A stretch of DNA of 64,000 nt from Maribacter antarcticus DSM 21422 (GCF_000621125.1 NZ_JHZC01000007.1:1-64000), one strand, 5' to 3'; shown: positions 27,062 through 37,301, counted from the stretch's first letter. The notes: generated from the letters alone by a model not told the origin. Program-made: numbers and translations.

Positions 27062-29218
27062 ATGAAAAAACCAATACTATGCCTAGTCGCACTAATTATA
27101 CTTGCCGCTTGTAAGACCGAAACTAAAAGAGAACCTATCCCCGTGAACTATCCCACTACCGCAAAAGTTGATACTATTAACACCTATTTCGGAACCGATA
27201 TACCAGACCCGTATCGCTGGTTAGAAGACGACCGAAGCCCCGAAACAGAGGCTTGGGTAAGTGAACAAAACAAAACTACTTTTGGCTATTTGGAGAACAT
27301 TCCTTTTAGAAACGATCTTAAAAATCGTTTGGAGAAACTATGGAATTATGAGAAATTAGGTTCTCCGTTTAAGGAAGGTGATTACACTTATTTCTCTAAG
27401 AATAATGGTCTACAAAACCAATACGTAGTTTACAGAAAGAAGGGCGATGCAGAAGCCGAGGTCTTCTTAGATCCAAATACTTTTTCCGAGGATGGCACTA
27501 CCTCCTTGGCCGGACTCAGTTTCACCAAAGATGGTTCCCTAGCCGCTTACTTAATATCGGAAGGTGGAAGCGATTGGCGAAAGGCGTTGATTATAGATAC
27601 TGACTCTCGTGAAATTATCGAAGATACCTTAGTGGATATCAAATTCAGTGGCCTTTCTTGGAAAGGAAACGACGGTTTCTACTATTCTAGCTACGACAAA
27701 CCTGAAGGAAGTGAACTTTCTGCTAAAACGGACCAGCACAAAATATATTACCATAAGCTGGGCACTGCACAGAAAGACGATGCCTTAATTTATGGTGGAA
27801 TTCCCCTCGAAAAGCATAGATATATAAGGGCAAGCGTATCGGAAGATAATCGCTACCTTCATATTTCTGCCTCTGTTTCCACCTCTGGAAACAAGTTGTT
27901 TATTCGTGATTTAGAAGATCCTAACGGATTGTTGGTTCCCATCGTGGAGGATACTGAATCTGATGTTTCTATTATCGAAAATGTTGGTTCTAAATTATAT
28001 ATTTTGACCAACAGAGATGCTCCTAACCAAAAAATAGTAACCGTAGATGCAAATAATCCTAGTCATGAAAATTGGGTCGACTTTATTCCCGAAACAGAAA
28101 ACGTATTAAGTCCTAATACCGGTGGTGGTTACTTTTTTACAGAATACATGGTAGATGCTATATCTAAAGTATTCCAATATAATTACGATGGAAAATTGGT
28201 GCGCGAGGTGAAATTACCTGGTCTAGGCACTGCAAGTGGTTTTGGAGGTAAAAAAGAGGATAAAGAATTTTATTACTCTTTTACTAATTATAATACACCA
28301 GGTTCTTCCTACATATATAATGTAGAAACCGGAACCTCGGAACAGTATTGGAAGCCTGAAATCGACTTCAGTCCAACCGATTATGAATCTACGCAGGTGT
28401 TCTATGCTTCTAAGGACGGTACTAAAGTTCCAATGATCATTACGCACAAAAAAGGCTTGGAGCTCAATGGTAAAAACCCGACTATTCTATATGGTTACGG
28501 CGGATTTAATGTCAGCCTTACCCCTTCCTTTAGTATCGTTAATGCCGTATGGATGGAGCAAGGTGGTGTGTACGCCGTTCCAAATCTTAGAGGTGGTGGA
28601 GAATATGGAAAAGAATGGCACGATGCCGGTATTAAAACAAAAAAGCAGAATGTTTTCGATGATTTTATTGCTGCTGCAGAATATCTAATCGACAAGAAGT
28701 ACACTTCTAAGGAATATTTAGCCATTCGTGGTGGTTCTAATGGGGGATTACTGGTTGGCGCCACAATGACACAAAGACCAGGCTTAATGCAAGTAGCCTT
28801 GCCAGCGGTTGGTGTTTTGGATATGTTACGCTATCACACATTCACGGCAGGGGCAGGTTGGGCATACGATTATGGAACTTCTGAGGATAATTCAAAAATG
28901 TTCAATTATATTAAAGGATATTCCCCTGTTCACAATGTAAACGCAGGCACTTCCTACCCCGCTACATTAGTTACTACTGGTGATCATGACGATCGTGTAG
29001 TTCCTGCCCATAGTTTTAAGTTTGTAGCGGAATTACAGGAAAAACAGGCCGGAGACAAACCTACCTTAATACGTATTGAAACCAATGCGGGCCATGGAGC
29101 AGGAACACCGGTTAGCAAGACGATTGAGCAATATGCAGATATTTATGGTTTTACCCTATACAATATGGGGTATAATGAATTGCCGAATCAATCGGTTTTA
29201 AAGGAATTCAAGGAATAA
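27062..29218 (+). CDS. Prolyl oligopeptidase (S9A), lipoprotein
   Basis: A 718-residue serine peptidase with a lipoprotein signal (IILAACKTE, Cys17), a seven-bladed propeller and a C-terminal alpha/beta-hydrolase domain. The catalytic triad is S559 in [12 protein letters not shown]643 in GDHDDRVVP and H678 in NAGHGAG. It cuts short peptides after proline, here in the periplasm or on the surface. The N-terminal [18 protein letters not shown] is the classic S9A start. It is a single gene flanked by terminators. Confidence 0.96.
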   Translation: MKKPILCLVALIILAACKTETKREPIPVNYPTTAKVDTINTYFGTDIPDPYRWLEDDRSPETEAWVSEQNKTTFGYLENIPFRNDLKNRLEKLWNYEKLGSPFKEGDYTYFSKNNGLQNQYVVYRKKGDAEAEVFLDPNTFSEDGTTSLAGLSFTKDGSLAAYLISEGGSDWRKALIIDTDSREIIEDTLVDIKFSGLSWKGNDGFYYSSYDKPEGSELSAKTDQHKIYYHKLGTAQKDDALIYGGIPLEKHRYIRASVSEDNRYLHISASVSTSGNKLFIRDLEDPNGLLVPIVEDTESDVSIIENVGSKLYILTNRDAPNQKIVTVDANNPSHENWVDFIPETENVLSPNTGGGYFFTEYMVDAISKVFQYNYDGKLVREVKLPGLGTASGFGGKKEDKEFYYSFTNYNTPGSSYIYNVETGTSEQYWKPEIDFSPTDYESTQVFYASKDGTKVPMIITHKKGLELNGKNPTILYGYGGFNVSLTPSFSIVNAVWMEQGGVYAVPNLRGGGEYGKEWHDAGIKTKKQNVFDDFIAAAEYLIDKKYTSKEYLAIRGGSNGGLLVGATMTQRPGLMQVALPAVGVLDMLRYHTFTAGAGWAYDYGTSEDNSKMFNYIKGYSPVHNVNAGTSYPATLVTTGDHDDRVVPAHSFKFVAELQEKQAGDKPTLIRIETNAGHGAGTPVSKTIEQYADIYGFTLYNMGYNELPNQSVLKEFKE

Positions 29219-29241
29219 AACCACACATCAATAAATTATAT

Positions 29242-29273
29242 AAAAATCCGTTCTTGTTTAGGGCGGATTTTTA
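29242..29273 (+). terminator. Intrinsic terminator of the prolyl oligopeptidase gene
   Basis: AAAAATCCG pairs with CGGATTTTT around a 13-base loop, 23 bp after the stop codon. Confidence 0.8.
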
Positions 29274-29297
29274 ATGTACTGTATCCAAATTACGACT

Positions 29298-30272
29298 ATG
29301 CTTAAAGTAGAAAATGTTTCTTATGCCTATGATAAAGGTCTTGTCTTGGAAAATATTAACCTTACCGTACAGCAAGGGGAACATATAGCCCTGATAGGAG
29401 AAAGCGGCTGTGGAAAAAGCACTTTGCTCAAAATTATTTACGGACTACTAGACTTAAAACAGGGTGCTGTTTTCTGGAAAGATGAAGCTGTTCTGGGGCC
29501 TGCGTATCATTTAGTTCCAGGAGCGCCGTTCATGAAATATTTATCCCAAGATTTTGATTTGATGCCATTTATTACTGTCAGAGAAAATATAGCTCAGTAT
29601 CTCTCTGTTTTTTATCCCAAAGAACTACAGGCACGGACACAGGAGCTGCTTGAAATGATAGCGCTAACTGACTTTGCCAACAAAAAAGTAAAGACACTAA
29701 GTGGCGGACAACAACAGCGTGTGGCCTTGGCCAGGGTATTGGCACAGAAGCCAGAAGTATTACTCTTGGATGAACCATTTGGGCATATCGACAACTTTCT
29801 TAAAAATAGTCTTCGTAGAAACATCTTTAAATACGCCAAAGACAATAAGATTACCTGTATCGTGGCTACCCATGACCATAACGATGTACTTCCATTTATG
29901 GATCGAATGATAGTACTACGAGATACCGGTAAAACTGCAGAAGGACATCCTATGGAACTCTATACCAATCCCAGAAATCTGTATATAGCGTCATTGTTTG
30001 GCGAGGCGAATAGCATCCCCATGTCCCAATTGAAATCCTACGCCCATTCGGACCAGACGATTATCGTGTATGCGCATGAACTCAAGGTTTCAAATTCCTC
30101 AGGATTACCAATTACGGTAAAAGAAAATTATCCAATGGGAAGTTACTACCTAACTAGAGGAGCACTATCCGATGGAGACTTAGTGCTTTTTCATCACCCA
30201 ACAGCGCTGGAGTTTGGTAAGAAGGTATACCTAAACATCTCCTTAGAAACCATTAACCAAAGAATAGGGTAA
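29298..30272 (+). CDS. ABC transporter ATP-binding protein (PotA/FbpC-like), stand-alone
   Basis: I start at ATG 29298 (MLKVENVSYAY); an upstream in-frame ATG at 29274 falls in the preceding terminator region. The 324-residue protein has Walker A GESGCGKST (34-42), signature LSGGQQQRVALARVLAQ and Walker B VLLLDEPFGHID. After about residue 225 an extra domain of roughly 95 residues resembles the regulatory/TOBE-like tails of PotA and FbpC ATPases. No permease or binding protein is nearby, so its partner is unknown. Confidence 0.9.
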   Translation: MLKVENVSYAYDKGLVLENINLTVQQGEHIALIGESGCGKSTLLKIIYGLLDLKQGAVFWKDEAVLGPAYHLVPGAPFMKYLSQDFDLMPFITVRENIAQYLSVFYPKELQARTQELLEMIALTDFANKKVKTLSGGQQQRVALARVLAQKPEVLLLDEPFGHIDNFLKNSLRRNIFKYAKDNKITCIVATHDHNDVLPFMDRMIVLRDTGKTAEGHPMELYTNPRNLYIASLFGEANSIPMSQLKSYAHSDQTIIVYAHELKVSNSSGLPITVKENYPMGSYYLTRGALSDGDLVLFHHPTALEFGKKVYLNISLETINQRIG

Positions 30273-30513
30273 CTAGTACCATACAATGGTATCTTCTTTA
30301 CTGATTTTAGAAGCGGTTCATTAAAAATATTAGCCTTTGCACAATACGTAGCTACTTATATCTTGCAAGGGTTCTAATCTGGATTTTTATACCATCAAAA
30401 AAATAATTAGTACTAACCTTGATCGTATTTACACCACTAATATTACCACTATTCATAGGCTAGTCAGATAACCCATTATATTTACTTTCGTTATTTTTAC
30501 TCAAATTAGTGTT

Positions 30514-30918
30514 TTGAATCGTGAGGCAATTTTATCGGAATTTCAATTTAAGGCTATTCGTAGCAGCGGACCCGGCGGTCAACACGCAAATAAGGTGTCT
30601 TCCAAAGTAGAGGTGACTTTTGATATTATTACATCCAAAGGGCTTACAGAAAGAGAAAAAAGCCGACTTCTTTTAAAACTCAAGTCGAAAATATCGAAAA
30701 ACAGTTGGCTACTATTGCAGTGTGATGAATCAAGAAGTCAGCATACAAACAAATCCATAGTTATTAAGCGTTTGCTCAAACTAATTGAACAAGCACTCGT
30801 TATACCTAAAAAAAGGAGACCCTCTAAACCGTCTAGGTCCTACGTAGAAAAAAGGTTGAAGTCTAAAAAGAAGGACGCACTTAAAAAGGAGAATCGAAGC
30901 AAACCCAGTCTGGAGTAA
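30514..30918 (+). CDS. arfB: Alternative ribosome-rescue peptidyl-tRNA hydrolase ArfB (YaeJ)
   Basis: A 134-residue release-factor-like protein with GGQ at 21-23 (IRSSGPGGQHANKVSSKV) and the basic C-terminal tail (RPSRSYVEKRLKSKKK) that enters the empty mRNA channel of stalled ribosomes. Initiation is at TTG 30514: the family N-terminus MNREAILSEFQFKAIRSSG follows directly and no ATG precedes it. It frees ribosomes stuck on non-stop mRNA. Confidence 0.92.
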   Translation: MNREAILSEFQFKAIRSSGPGGQHANKVSSKVEVTFDIITSKGLTEREKSRLLLKLKSKISKNSWLLLQCDESRSQHTNKSIVIKRLLKLIEQALVIPKKRRPSKPSRSYVEKRLKSKKKDALKKENRSKPSLE

Positions 30919-30950
30919 AGTATAGAATTAAAGCCCTACTGCGGAGACAC

Positions 30951-31307
30951 TTAGTAAAAGAACTGTGCTTTTTTAATTTGCCCGTTCGCTACTTCCTACA
31001 CACATAATTCGTCCATTTGTACACGCCCTCTCTGCTTAAAAGTCACACCACTTGTCAGAGGAACTACAAAATGATTTCCGGCCACCACAGGATTTCCCGC
31101 ACTACCACCGTGCATTACTTGAATAACACTTTGCCACTAGTTAAAACCTTCTAAAATATTCGATTTACATTTGACAATCTGTACGCTACCTACCCAGCCG
31201 TCCATTTCCATACTTACTGCATCATCGGCGTACATATTGTAAGCTTCTGGATTCCTCCTATCCTTACAAAGTCGCACTAATTTTTAAGTTACTTCTTCTG
31301 TTGTCAT
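30951..31307 (-). pseudogene. Decayed SnoaL-like (NTF2-fold) gene with three in-frame stops
   Basis: The minus strand from ATG 31307 stays in one frame for 119 codons to TAA 30953-30951: MTTEEVT, stop, KLVRLCKDRRNPEAYNMY, ADDAVSMEMDG, VKCKSNILEGFN, stop, WQSVIQVMHGGSAGNPVVAG, NHFVVPLTSGVTFKQRGR, VQMDELCV, stop, EVANGQIKKAQFFY. This is a flavobacterial SnoaL-like domain protein. The internal stops are TAA 31286-31284, TAG 31139-31137 and TAG 30998-30996. There is no indel. The nonsense codons replace what look like ordinary Gln, Lys or Tyr positions. Confidence 0.88.
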
Positions 31308-31377
31308 GATGTTATGTATTGTTTCGATTGTTAAAAGGTACAAAAAAGGTATCGAACCTAAGTTAAATACATGATAA

Positions 31378-31848
31378 TCAAATGATTATAAGTAATTTAT
31401 TTTCTTTGGATTGAAAAGTAAAACTATCACCTATCTGCTTACCCATCACTAACTTTCCAATTGGGGTAGCTGGAGAAATACAAAACACCTTCTGATTCTC
31501 ATAGGCACATTCTCCTGCGGATATTGCGATAAAATATGTACTTGTAGTGGTCTTTACCATGGTGCCCAAGCCAACACTAGCAGAAGTAACATTTGCGGGT
31601 ACTTTATGTAATAAGGCTTGTATTATTTCCGCATCGGCAAGTTGGATGCCTAGCTTTTCCCGTTCCAATTGTAGCATGGCTCTACCCGTTTCATGCTTGT
31701 CACCTGCACTACTTTTGGTTTCGGAAGTGAGAGCGTCAGAAATTTCTTTGGCTTGGCTGTTTAAACGACCTAGCCGTTCAGTTACAAATGTCTGGCAATG
31801 TTTAAAGGCAGCTTCTTTAAGCTCGCGAAGTTGGTCGTTATTCCTCAA
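31378..31848 (-). CDS. GreA/GreB-type transcript-cleavage-factor-like protein
   Basis: A 156-residue protein with an N-terminal coiled coil (about 1-75, LQLEREKLGIQLADAEII) and a C-terminal Gre-like domain: VGLGTMVKTTTSTYFIAISA, then ISPATPIGKLVMGKQIGDSF. It is the short divergent Gre relative common in Flavobacteriia, sometimes mislabelled as 3-oxoacyl-ACP synthase. Whether it acts on RNA polymerase is unproven. Its start overlaps the upstream lipoprotein gene by 11 bp. Confidence 0.8.
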   Translation of the reverse strand: MRNNDQLRELKEAAFKHCQTFVTERLGRLNSQAKEISDALTSETKSSAGDKHETGRAMLQLEREKLGIQLADAEIIQALLHKVPANVTSASVGLGTMVKTTTSTYFIAISAGECAYENQKVFCISPATPIGKLVMGKQIGDSFTFQSKENKLLIII

Positions 31849-32461
31849 GATGATAAAGATCGGCCATTTTGTAAATTAGGAAGTTGACTATTTGCGCGTT
31901 GGTTTCTCCATGTGTTTTCATATTAGAAACCGCATCTCGGTTTTCAGCTTTAAAATAATCCAAATCTCCAGATTTATTCTCGCTAAAAATATTCCAGGAT
32001 TTGAGTCCACCCAGCATCGCCTTATGCGCCTTGTACTTTTTGGAAACCATTTCCTTTCTCTTTTTAAACTGCTTATCTAAACCAGATACAGTGCTTTTCT
32101 CCTGCTCTTCTAGCATTTTGTACTCAGAAGATATACGTACATCTGCCTTTTCTGCCTCTGTAATTATCTTAAAGTAAGCCCTTGAAACCAAGGACTGATA
32201 GTCTTTTTCAAATAACCTATTACCCTTAATAGCAAGCGGTTCATCGACCACTACCATTTCATTATCCGCACTAGCATACAGTTCCTGTTTCTGAGCTTGC
32301 TTTTCCAACGATTTCTGCCACGCCTCGGATTTTACCATTTCCCTCCAAATTTTATTATATTCTCGCTGATAAGAGGTTTGAGTAATTGAGCACCCAAGAA
32401 CAGCGGACAACAATAAACCTAATAAAGCATATGCCTTATACTTTTCAAAACCTTTTTTCAT
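31838..32461 (-). CDS. Lipoprotein of unknown function
   Basis: A 207-residue protein with a lipoprotein signal (LLGLLLSAVLGC, Cys24) followed by a charged, largely helical body. The region KMLEEQEKSTVSGLDKQFKK, then RKEMVSKKYKAHKA, suggests a coiled coil. No family recognised. It overlaps the Gre-like gene by 11 bp, so the two are co-translated despite acting in different compartments. Confidence 0.7.
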   Translation of the reverse strand: MKKGFEKYKAYALLGLLLSAVLGCSITQTSYQREYNKIWREMVKSEAWQKSLEKQAQKQELYASADNEMVVVDEPLAIKGNRLFEKDYQSLVSRAYFKIITEAEKADVRISSEYKMLEEQEKSTVSGLDKQFKKRKEMVSKKYKAHKAMLGGLKSWNIFSENKSGDLDYFKAENRDAVSNMKTHGETNAQIVNFLIYKMADLYHLEE

Positions 32462-32625
32462 ATAGTGTTCAGCTATGTGTATACCATCTTGTAGCGGACT
32501 ACAAAAGCAAGGTTAAGCGTGTGCTAAATTATCTAAGGTGAAGATTCTGTGGGGACATCAATATAAAAATAATATTTGATTGTATACAATTCTATTGGAC
32601 TATTTTTAAAAAATTAACGTTGTGC

Positions 32626-33741
32626 CTATTCAAAAGTAACGGCCAACTGCCTTCCTACAGAAGTTCCAATTGCAATACCCATACCTCCCAAGCGAACACC
32701 GCAAGCCACATTATTGGATAATAGTTTAACTATTGGCTTCTTTTGCTTGCCTACCCCCATGACTCCACTCCATGCATAATCTATTTCAAAAGGAGTATCC
32801 GATAAAATAACCTCTTTTAGCAAATCGGCTAGTTTGTTCTGAACTAGTTTGGTAGTCCCGAACTCGATAGTTTCCTCCGATTCAAAATCAAGATTTCGTC
32901 CACCGCCCAACAAAATTCTATTATCGATATTTCTAAAATAATAATATCCTTCCTGCACATGGAAAGTGCCTTTAATAGCAAGGTTCTTAATCGGTTTCGT
33001 AATAATTACCTGTGCCCTTGCAGGCTTTACTTTTTCCCTTATAAGGTCACTCGAAAATCCATTAACGGCAATACATAGCTTTTTGGAAGAAAACGAAAAG
33101 GCATTAGTTTCTATGGCTACAACATCCGGATTATCTTGAAAGGATTTTACCGTAACTCCGTTTAAAATCGTAATTCCTTCAGATTGTACCTTTTTCAAAA
33201 GGCCCTGCATCATCTTTCCAGTATCTATTTGCCCTTCAAAACCATGAGAAATATAGTTTTGCTCAATACCCTTGAACTTAAAACTATTCTGTGAAAGTTT
33301 AAAAGCATCGGAACCAAAAACAGGATATAATAGTTCGTTCGCGATGTCGAGCTCTGAAATACATTTCTCATACAAGGCTTTATCGGCGTTCAAAAAAAGC
33401 TCGTGACCTCCATGCAACTGTAAATCTAATATAGAGTCTCCTAAAATTTCTCGTAAAGTATTTATGCCATCCCATCGGTTTTGCACCAATTTCAGCACTT
33501 CTTCCTGTGAATGGGTTTTTAAATCAGATAGTATTTCAGAAATGCTTCCAAAGCAAGCGAAACCAGCGTTTTTGGTGCTGGCGCCTTGAGGCATAAGCCC
33601 TTTTTCTAATACTACTATTTTAGCCTTGGGATGCTTTTTTTTCAGTTGCAGGGCGCAATTAAGCCCTACAATACCGCTGCCAACTACCGTAAAATCGATG
33701 TTGGAAAGCCAAGTTTTATATTCCCAGTAGCTTAAATTCAT
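32626..33741 (-). CDS. FAD-dependent oxidoreductase (DAO family)
   Basis: I take ATG 33741 (MNLSYWEYKTWLSNIDFTVV); an upstream start at 33840 would add 33 unlikely residues. The 371-residue flavoprotein has the dinucleotide fold VVGSGIVGLNCALQLKKK (19-36), ending with E of VVLEKG, then STKNAGFACFGS. The C-terminal DAO signature is YAWSGVMGVGKQKKP and RLGGMGIAIGTSVG. It oxidises an amino acid or amine; the substrate is unknown. It is a single gene just upstream of the accC terminator. Confidence 0.88.
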   Translation of the reverse strand: MNLSYWEYKTWLSNIDFTVVGSGIVGLNCALQLKKKHPKAKIVVLEKGLMPQGASTKNAGFACFGSISEILSDLKTHSQEEVLKLVQNRWDGINTLREILGDSILDLQLHGGHELFLNADKALYEKCISELDIANELLYPVFGSDAFKLSQNSFKFKGIEQNYISHGFEGQIDTGKMMQGLLKKVQSEGITILNGVTVKSFQDNPDVVAIETNAFSFSSKKLCIAVNGFSSDLIREKVKPARAQVIITKPIKNLAIKGTFHVQEGYYYFRNIDNRILLGGGRNLDFESEETIEFGTTKLVQNKLADLLKEVILSDTPFEIDYAWSGVMGVGKQKKPIVKLLSNNVACGVRLGGMGIAIGTSVGRQLAVTFE

Positions 33742-33866
33742 AGTTAATGGTATAGATACTGTCCTAAACGATTTAAGGATGGTAGAAGTAACCTTATTTG
33801 TCCTTTTCGATGCTCTACAAGAGTTGCCGTTCAAAACCAAATTTTTCCCTTTGCTCAGTTAGAACA

Positions 33867-33898
33867 TAAAAAACCTCCGACTATAAAGCCGGAGGTTT
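33867..33898 (-). terminator. Intrinsic terminator of the accB-accC operon
   Basis: On the minus strand AAACCTCCG pairs with CGGAGGTTT around an 8-10-base loop and is followed by a T run. The stem begins 4 bp after the accC stop. Confidence 0.88.
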
Positions 33899-33901
33899 AT
33901 A

Positions 33902-35254
33902 TTATTCCTTTGGTTCTGAATCCATCACAAAATCATTCATGAAGGCTGTGGTGTAATTTCCAGCCAAATAATCTGGATGGTCCATCAGTTGCCTATGGAA
34001 AGGTATCGTAGTTTTTATTCCCTCGATTACAAATTCGTCCAAAGCACGTTTCATCTTGTTAATGGCCTCTTCGCGTGTCTGCGCAGTAGTAATTAACTTA
34101 GCAATCATGGAATCATAGTTTGGCGGAATGCTATACCCGCTATACACATGAGTGTCCATACGTATTCCATGGCCTCCAGGCGTATGCAAAGTGGTTATTC
34201 TTCCTGGCGAAGGTCTAAAGTTATTATACGGGTCCTCGGCGTTGATTCTACATTCAATTGAATGGAGTTTGGGATAGTAGTTCTTGCCCGAAATTGGTAC
34301 TCCTGCTGCCACTAAAATCTGTTCCCTAATCAAGTCATAATCTATAACCTGTTCGGTGATAGGGTGCTCTACCTGAATACGAGTATTCATTTCCATAAAA
34401 TAGAACTTCCGGTGCTTGTCTACCAAAAACTCTACGGTACCTGCACCTTCGTATTGTATGAATTCTGCAGCTTTTACAGCGGCATCTCCCATGGCTTCTC
34501 GAAGCTTATCCGTCATAAAAGGGGAAGGCGTTTCCTCGGTCAATTTTTGATGCCTTCTTTGTATTGAACAATCCCGCTCAGATAGGTGACAGGCTTTTCC
34601 ATATTGGTCGCCCACAACTTGAATCTCTATATGCCTTGGCTCTTCGATAAGCTTTTCCATATACATGCCTCCGTTTCCGAAAGCCGCAGTTGCTTCCTGC
34701 ACCGCACTTTCAAAAAGCTCCCGCATCTCCTCTTCCTTCCAAACAGCACGCATTCCTTTTCCACCTCCACCCGCGGTAGCTTTTATCATTACAGGGTAGC
34801 CCATTTTCTTAGCAATTTTTATAGCATCTGCAACATCTTTCAACAAACCTTCGGAGCCAGGAACACAAGGAACGCCAGCTTTTTTCATTGTAATTTTAGC
34901 CGTAGCTTTATCTCCCATCCGATCGATTTGGTCGCCAGAAGCACCAATGAATTTAATCTCGTGCTCGGCGCATATTCTTGAGAACTTGGAATTTTCGGAT
35001 AAGAATCCATATCCTGGATGTATGGCGTCTGCATTGGTAATCTCAGCAGCAGCTATAATATTAGGTATTTTAAGGTAGGATTCGCTACTTGCTGCGGGGC
35101 CAATACAAACGGCCTCATCTGCAAAACGTACATGCAGGCTTTCTTCATCTGCCTTGGAATATACCGCAACGGTCTTGATGCCCATTTCCTTGCAGGTTCG
35201 TATAACACGTAGTGCAATTTCTCCTCTATTAGCTATAAGTATTTTTTTAAACAT
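33902..35254 (-). CDS. accC: Acetyl-CoA carboxylase, biotin carboxylase subunit
   Basis: A 450-residue ATP-grasp enzyme that carboxylates biotin on AccB with bicarbonate and ATP. The N-terminus is [20 protein letters not shown], the glycine-rich ATP loop [33 protein letters not shown], and [17 protein letters not shown] with the catalytic metal-site residues. Length is typical. It is the last gene of the run rpmF-fabH-accB-accC and has its own terminator. Confidence 0.97.
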   Translation of the reverse strand: MFKKILIANRGEIALRVIRTCKEMGIKTVAVYSKADEESLHVRFADEAVCIGPAASSESYLKIPNIIAAAEITNADAIHPGYGFLSENSKFSRICAEHEIKFIGASGDQIDRMGDKATAKITMKKAGVPCVPGSEGLLKDVADAIKIAKKMGYPVMIKATAGGGGKGMRAVWKEEEMRELFESAVQEATAAFGNGGMYMEKLIEEPRHIEIQVVGDQYGKACHLSERDCSIQRRHQKLTEETPSPFMTDKLREAMGDAAVKAAEFIQYEGAGTVEFLVDKHRKFYFMEMNTRIQVEHPITEQVIDYDLIREQILVAAGVPISGKNYYPKLHSIECRINAEDPYNNFRPSPGRITTLHTPGGHGIRMDTHVYSGYSIPPNYDSMIAKLITTAQTREEAINKMKRALDEFVIEGIKTTIPFHRQLMDHPDYLAGNYTTAFMNDFVMDSEPKE

Positions 35255-35270
35255 AGTATTTTAGTTTAAG

Positions 35271-35325
35271 AGTTTATGGTTTCGACGTTCATTGGTTTAA
35301 AGGCCTTAGGGCTCAACCATAAACT
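35271..35325. repeat. Inverted repeat between accB and accC
   Basis: AGTTTATGGTT (35271-35281) and AACCATAAACT (35315-35325) are perfect 11-bp arms 33 bp apart within the 92-bp accB-accC gap. They could form a hairpin that tunes accC expression relative to accB, or be an intergenic palindrome of no effect. Confidence 0.5.
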
Positions 35326-35346
35326 GTAAAACTTCTAAACTTAAAA

Positions 35347-35832
35347 TTATGATGGGTCTACCAAGAATAAAGGCTGGTCAAATTCTACTGGTGAAGAATC
35401 ATCTACCAATACCTTAACGATTTTCCCGGAAACTTCAGATTCTATATCGTTAAATAATTTCATAGCTTCGATTACACATAACACATCACCAGTTGAAATC
35501 GTATCGCCGACCTCAACAAACAACGGTTTATCCGGTGCCGATTTTCTATAAAATGTTCCAATAATAGGAGACTTAATCATAATATATTTAGCATCGTCAT
35601 TAGCATCTGTTTCACTCGCAGGAACAGCAGCTGCAGCCGGCGTTTCTAACGGAACAGTTCCATGCATCATGGGTGCTTGTGGCATAGGCATTGACTGCAC
35701 GTAAGTGGGCTCGTTAGAACTAAGACTTCCGGTACGAATAGTTATCTTAATATCATCTGTTTCTAGCTTTACTTCACTTGCGCCAGATTTGGCTACGAAC
35801 TTAATCAGGCTTTGTATTTCTTTAATATCCAT
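35347..35832 (-). CDS. accB: Acetyl-CoA carboxylase, biotin carboxyl carrier protein
   Basis: A 161-residue protein. The N-terminal part (MDIKEIQSLIKFVAKSGASE) is followed by an Ala/Pro-rich linker (about 50-80) and the biotinyl domain with the modified lysine K125 in IEAMKLFND. It carries carboxybiotin to the carboxyltransferase. It lies between fabH (34 bp upstream) and accC. Confidence 0.97.
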   Translation of the reverse strand: MDIKEIQSLIKFVAKSGASEVKLETDDIKITIRTGSLSSNEPTYVQSMPMPQAPMMHGTVPLETPAAAAVPASETDANDDAKYIMIKSPIIGTFYRKSAPDKPLFVEVGDTISTGDVLCVIEAMKLFNDIESEVSGKIVKVLVDDSSPVEFDQPLFLVDPS

Positions 35833-35866
35833 AATGTAAAATATGTTTAGATGGTCGTTTAATATA

Positions 35867-36859
35867 TTAGTAGGCCCATTTTAAATAAATAGAGCCCCAT
35901 GTAAATCCCCCGCCAAAAGCAGCAAATACAAGGTTATCTCCTTTTTTTAGTTGCTTTTCGTAATCATACAACAATAAAGGTAAGGTTCCAGAAGTTGTGT
36001 TCCCGTAACGCTGAATGTTCATCATTACTCTAGAGTGGTCCACGCCCATTCTGTTTGCCGTAGCATCTATAATTCGCTTATTGGCTTGGTGTGGCACCAA
36101 CCAAGTCACATCAGAACTGATTAAATTGTTCTGCTCCATTATGCGTTCTGCAGCTTGTGCCATATTGGACACAGCAAATTTAAATACCGTTTTACCCTCC
36201 TGAAATATATAGTGCTTTTTATTGTTTACGGATTCTACCGTAGCGGGCATAATAGAGCCCCCACCTTCCATACCCAAAAACTGCCTTCCTGAGCCGTCTG
36301 CGCGTAAATATTCGTCCTGCAAACCCAATCCTTCTGTATTCGGCTCAAAAAGTGCAGCGCCAGCACCATCACCAAAAATAATACACGTAGTACGGTCTGT
36401 ATAATCCAAAATCGAGGACATTTTGTCCGCGCCAATTAACAATACTTTTTTATAGCGACCACTTTCTATGTAGGAAGCTACGGTTGACATTCCAAAAAGG
36501 AAACTAGAACAAGCAGCCAACAAATCATAAGCGAAGGCATTTTTTGCGCCAATTTCTGAAGCTACAAAGGCGGCAGTAGATGCCACCGTGCTGTCTGGCG
36601 TGGCGGTTGCTACAATAACCAAGTCTATTTCAGTAGGATCTAAATTCCGTTTTTCGATAAGGTCATTGGCCGCTTTAATGGCTAAATAAGAAGTGCCTTC
36701 TCCCTCTTCCTTTTTAAGGACTCTTCTTTCCTTTATTCCTGTTCTACTGGTAATCCACTCATCATTAGTGTCTACCATGTCCTCAAGCATTTTATTGGTG
36801 AGGACAAATTGGGGAACATATCCACCTACAGCGGTAATAGCTGCTGTTATTTTGGTCAT
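35867..36859 (-). CDS. fabH: 3-oxoacyl-ACP synthase III (FabH)
   Basis: A 330-residue enzyme that starts fatty-acid chains from acyl-CoA and malonyl-ACP. Catalytic C117 (LLAACSSFLFG), the His of WLVPHQANKRI near 256 and the Asn of RYGNTTSG near 286 are in place, as is the N-terminal DTNDEWITSRTGIKER. It sits in the conserved block yceD-rpmF-fabH, here without plsX, followed by accB and accC. The 235-bp gap to rpmF holds that gene's terminator, so fabH probably has its own promoter. Confidence 0.96.
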   Translation of the reverse strand: MTKITAAITAVGGYVPQFVLTNKMLEDMVDTNDEWITSRTGIKERRVLKKEEGEGTSYLAIKAANDLIEKRNLDPTEIDLVIVATATPDSTVASTAAFVASEIGAKNAFAYDLLAACSSFLFGMSTVASYIESGRYKKVLLIGADKMSSILDYTDRTTCIIFGDGAGAALFEPNTEGLGLQDEYLRADGSGRQFLGMEGGGSIMPATVESVNNKKHYIFQEGKTVFKFAVSNMAQAAERIMEQNNLISSDVTWLVPHQANKRIIDATANRMGVDHSRVMMNIQRYGNTTSGTLPLLLYDYEKQLKKGDNLVFAAFGGGFTWGSIYLKWAY

Positions 36860-37036
36860 ATTTTAATTGCTTTTGTATAAAAACCGTTCAAAAACACGTC
36901 AAAATTTGTGAAAATTAAGGTTTTTCGGTGACTTTTGACATATAACACGTCGGTTTTTAAAAAAATACTGTAGGTGGAAATAAGATTAAGCAAACGTGCG
37001 CATTACAATCTCCGACCTTTAGCAATACTATAAAAC

Positions 37037-37073
37037 GAAAAAAAACTCCCTACCTTTATTAAAGGTGGGAGTT
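37037..37073 (-). terminator. Intrinsic terminator of yceD-rpmF
   Basis: On the minus strand AACTCCC-ACCTTT pairs with AAAGGT-GGGAGTT (one bulged base) around ATT, followed by a T run. It lies 22 bp after the rpmF stop. Confidence 0.85.
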
Positions 37074-37094
37074 ATCCGTTTTGTAGTAAGCGTT

Positions 37095-37292
37095 TTACGC
37101 TTCTACCTCTTCTGTCTTGTCAACAAGAACTTGACCTCTATAATAGAGCTTACCTTCATGCCAGTGTGCTCTGTGGTACAGGTGCATTTCTCCTGTTGTG
37201 GAGTCGGTAGCCAAAGTTGGGGCAACCGCTTTGTAATGAGTTCTTCTCTTATCTCTCCTAGTTCTGGAAATTTTTCTTTTAGGATGTGCCAT
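37095..37292 (-). CDS. rpmF: 50S ribosomal protein L32
   Basis: A 65-residue basic ribosomal protein starting [20 protein letters not shown]. It contains no cysteine: the position where many L32 proteins have CPxC-type zinc ligands reads [18 protein letters not shown], so this is a zinc-independent form. It is 9 bp downstream of yceD, as in most bacteria. Confidence 0.97.
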   Translation of the reverse strand: MAHPKRKISRTRRDKRRTHYKAVAPTLATDSTTGEMHLYHRAHWHEGKLYYRGQVLVDKTEEVEA

Positions 37293-37301
37293 TATAAAAC
37301 T

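Noticed and set aside
30277-30291. TACCAT-ACA-ATGGTA palindrome after the ABC gene
   Set aside because: The stem is short and has no T run, so it is not a convincing terminator.
30951-31307. Stop-codon recoding as an explanation for the SnoaL frame
   Set aside because: TAA, TAG and TGA all end intact housekeeping genes in this window, and other dead genes also carry indels, so ordinary decay is simpler.
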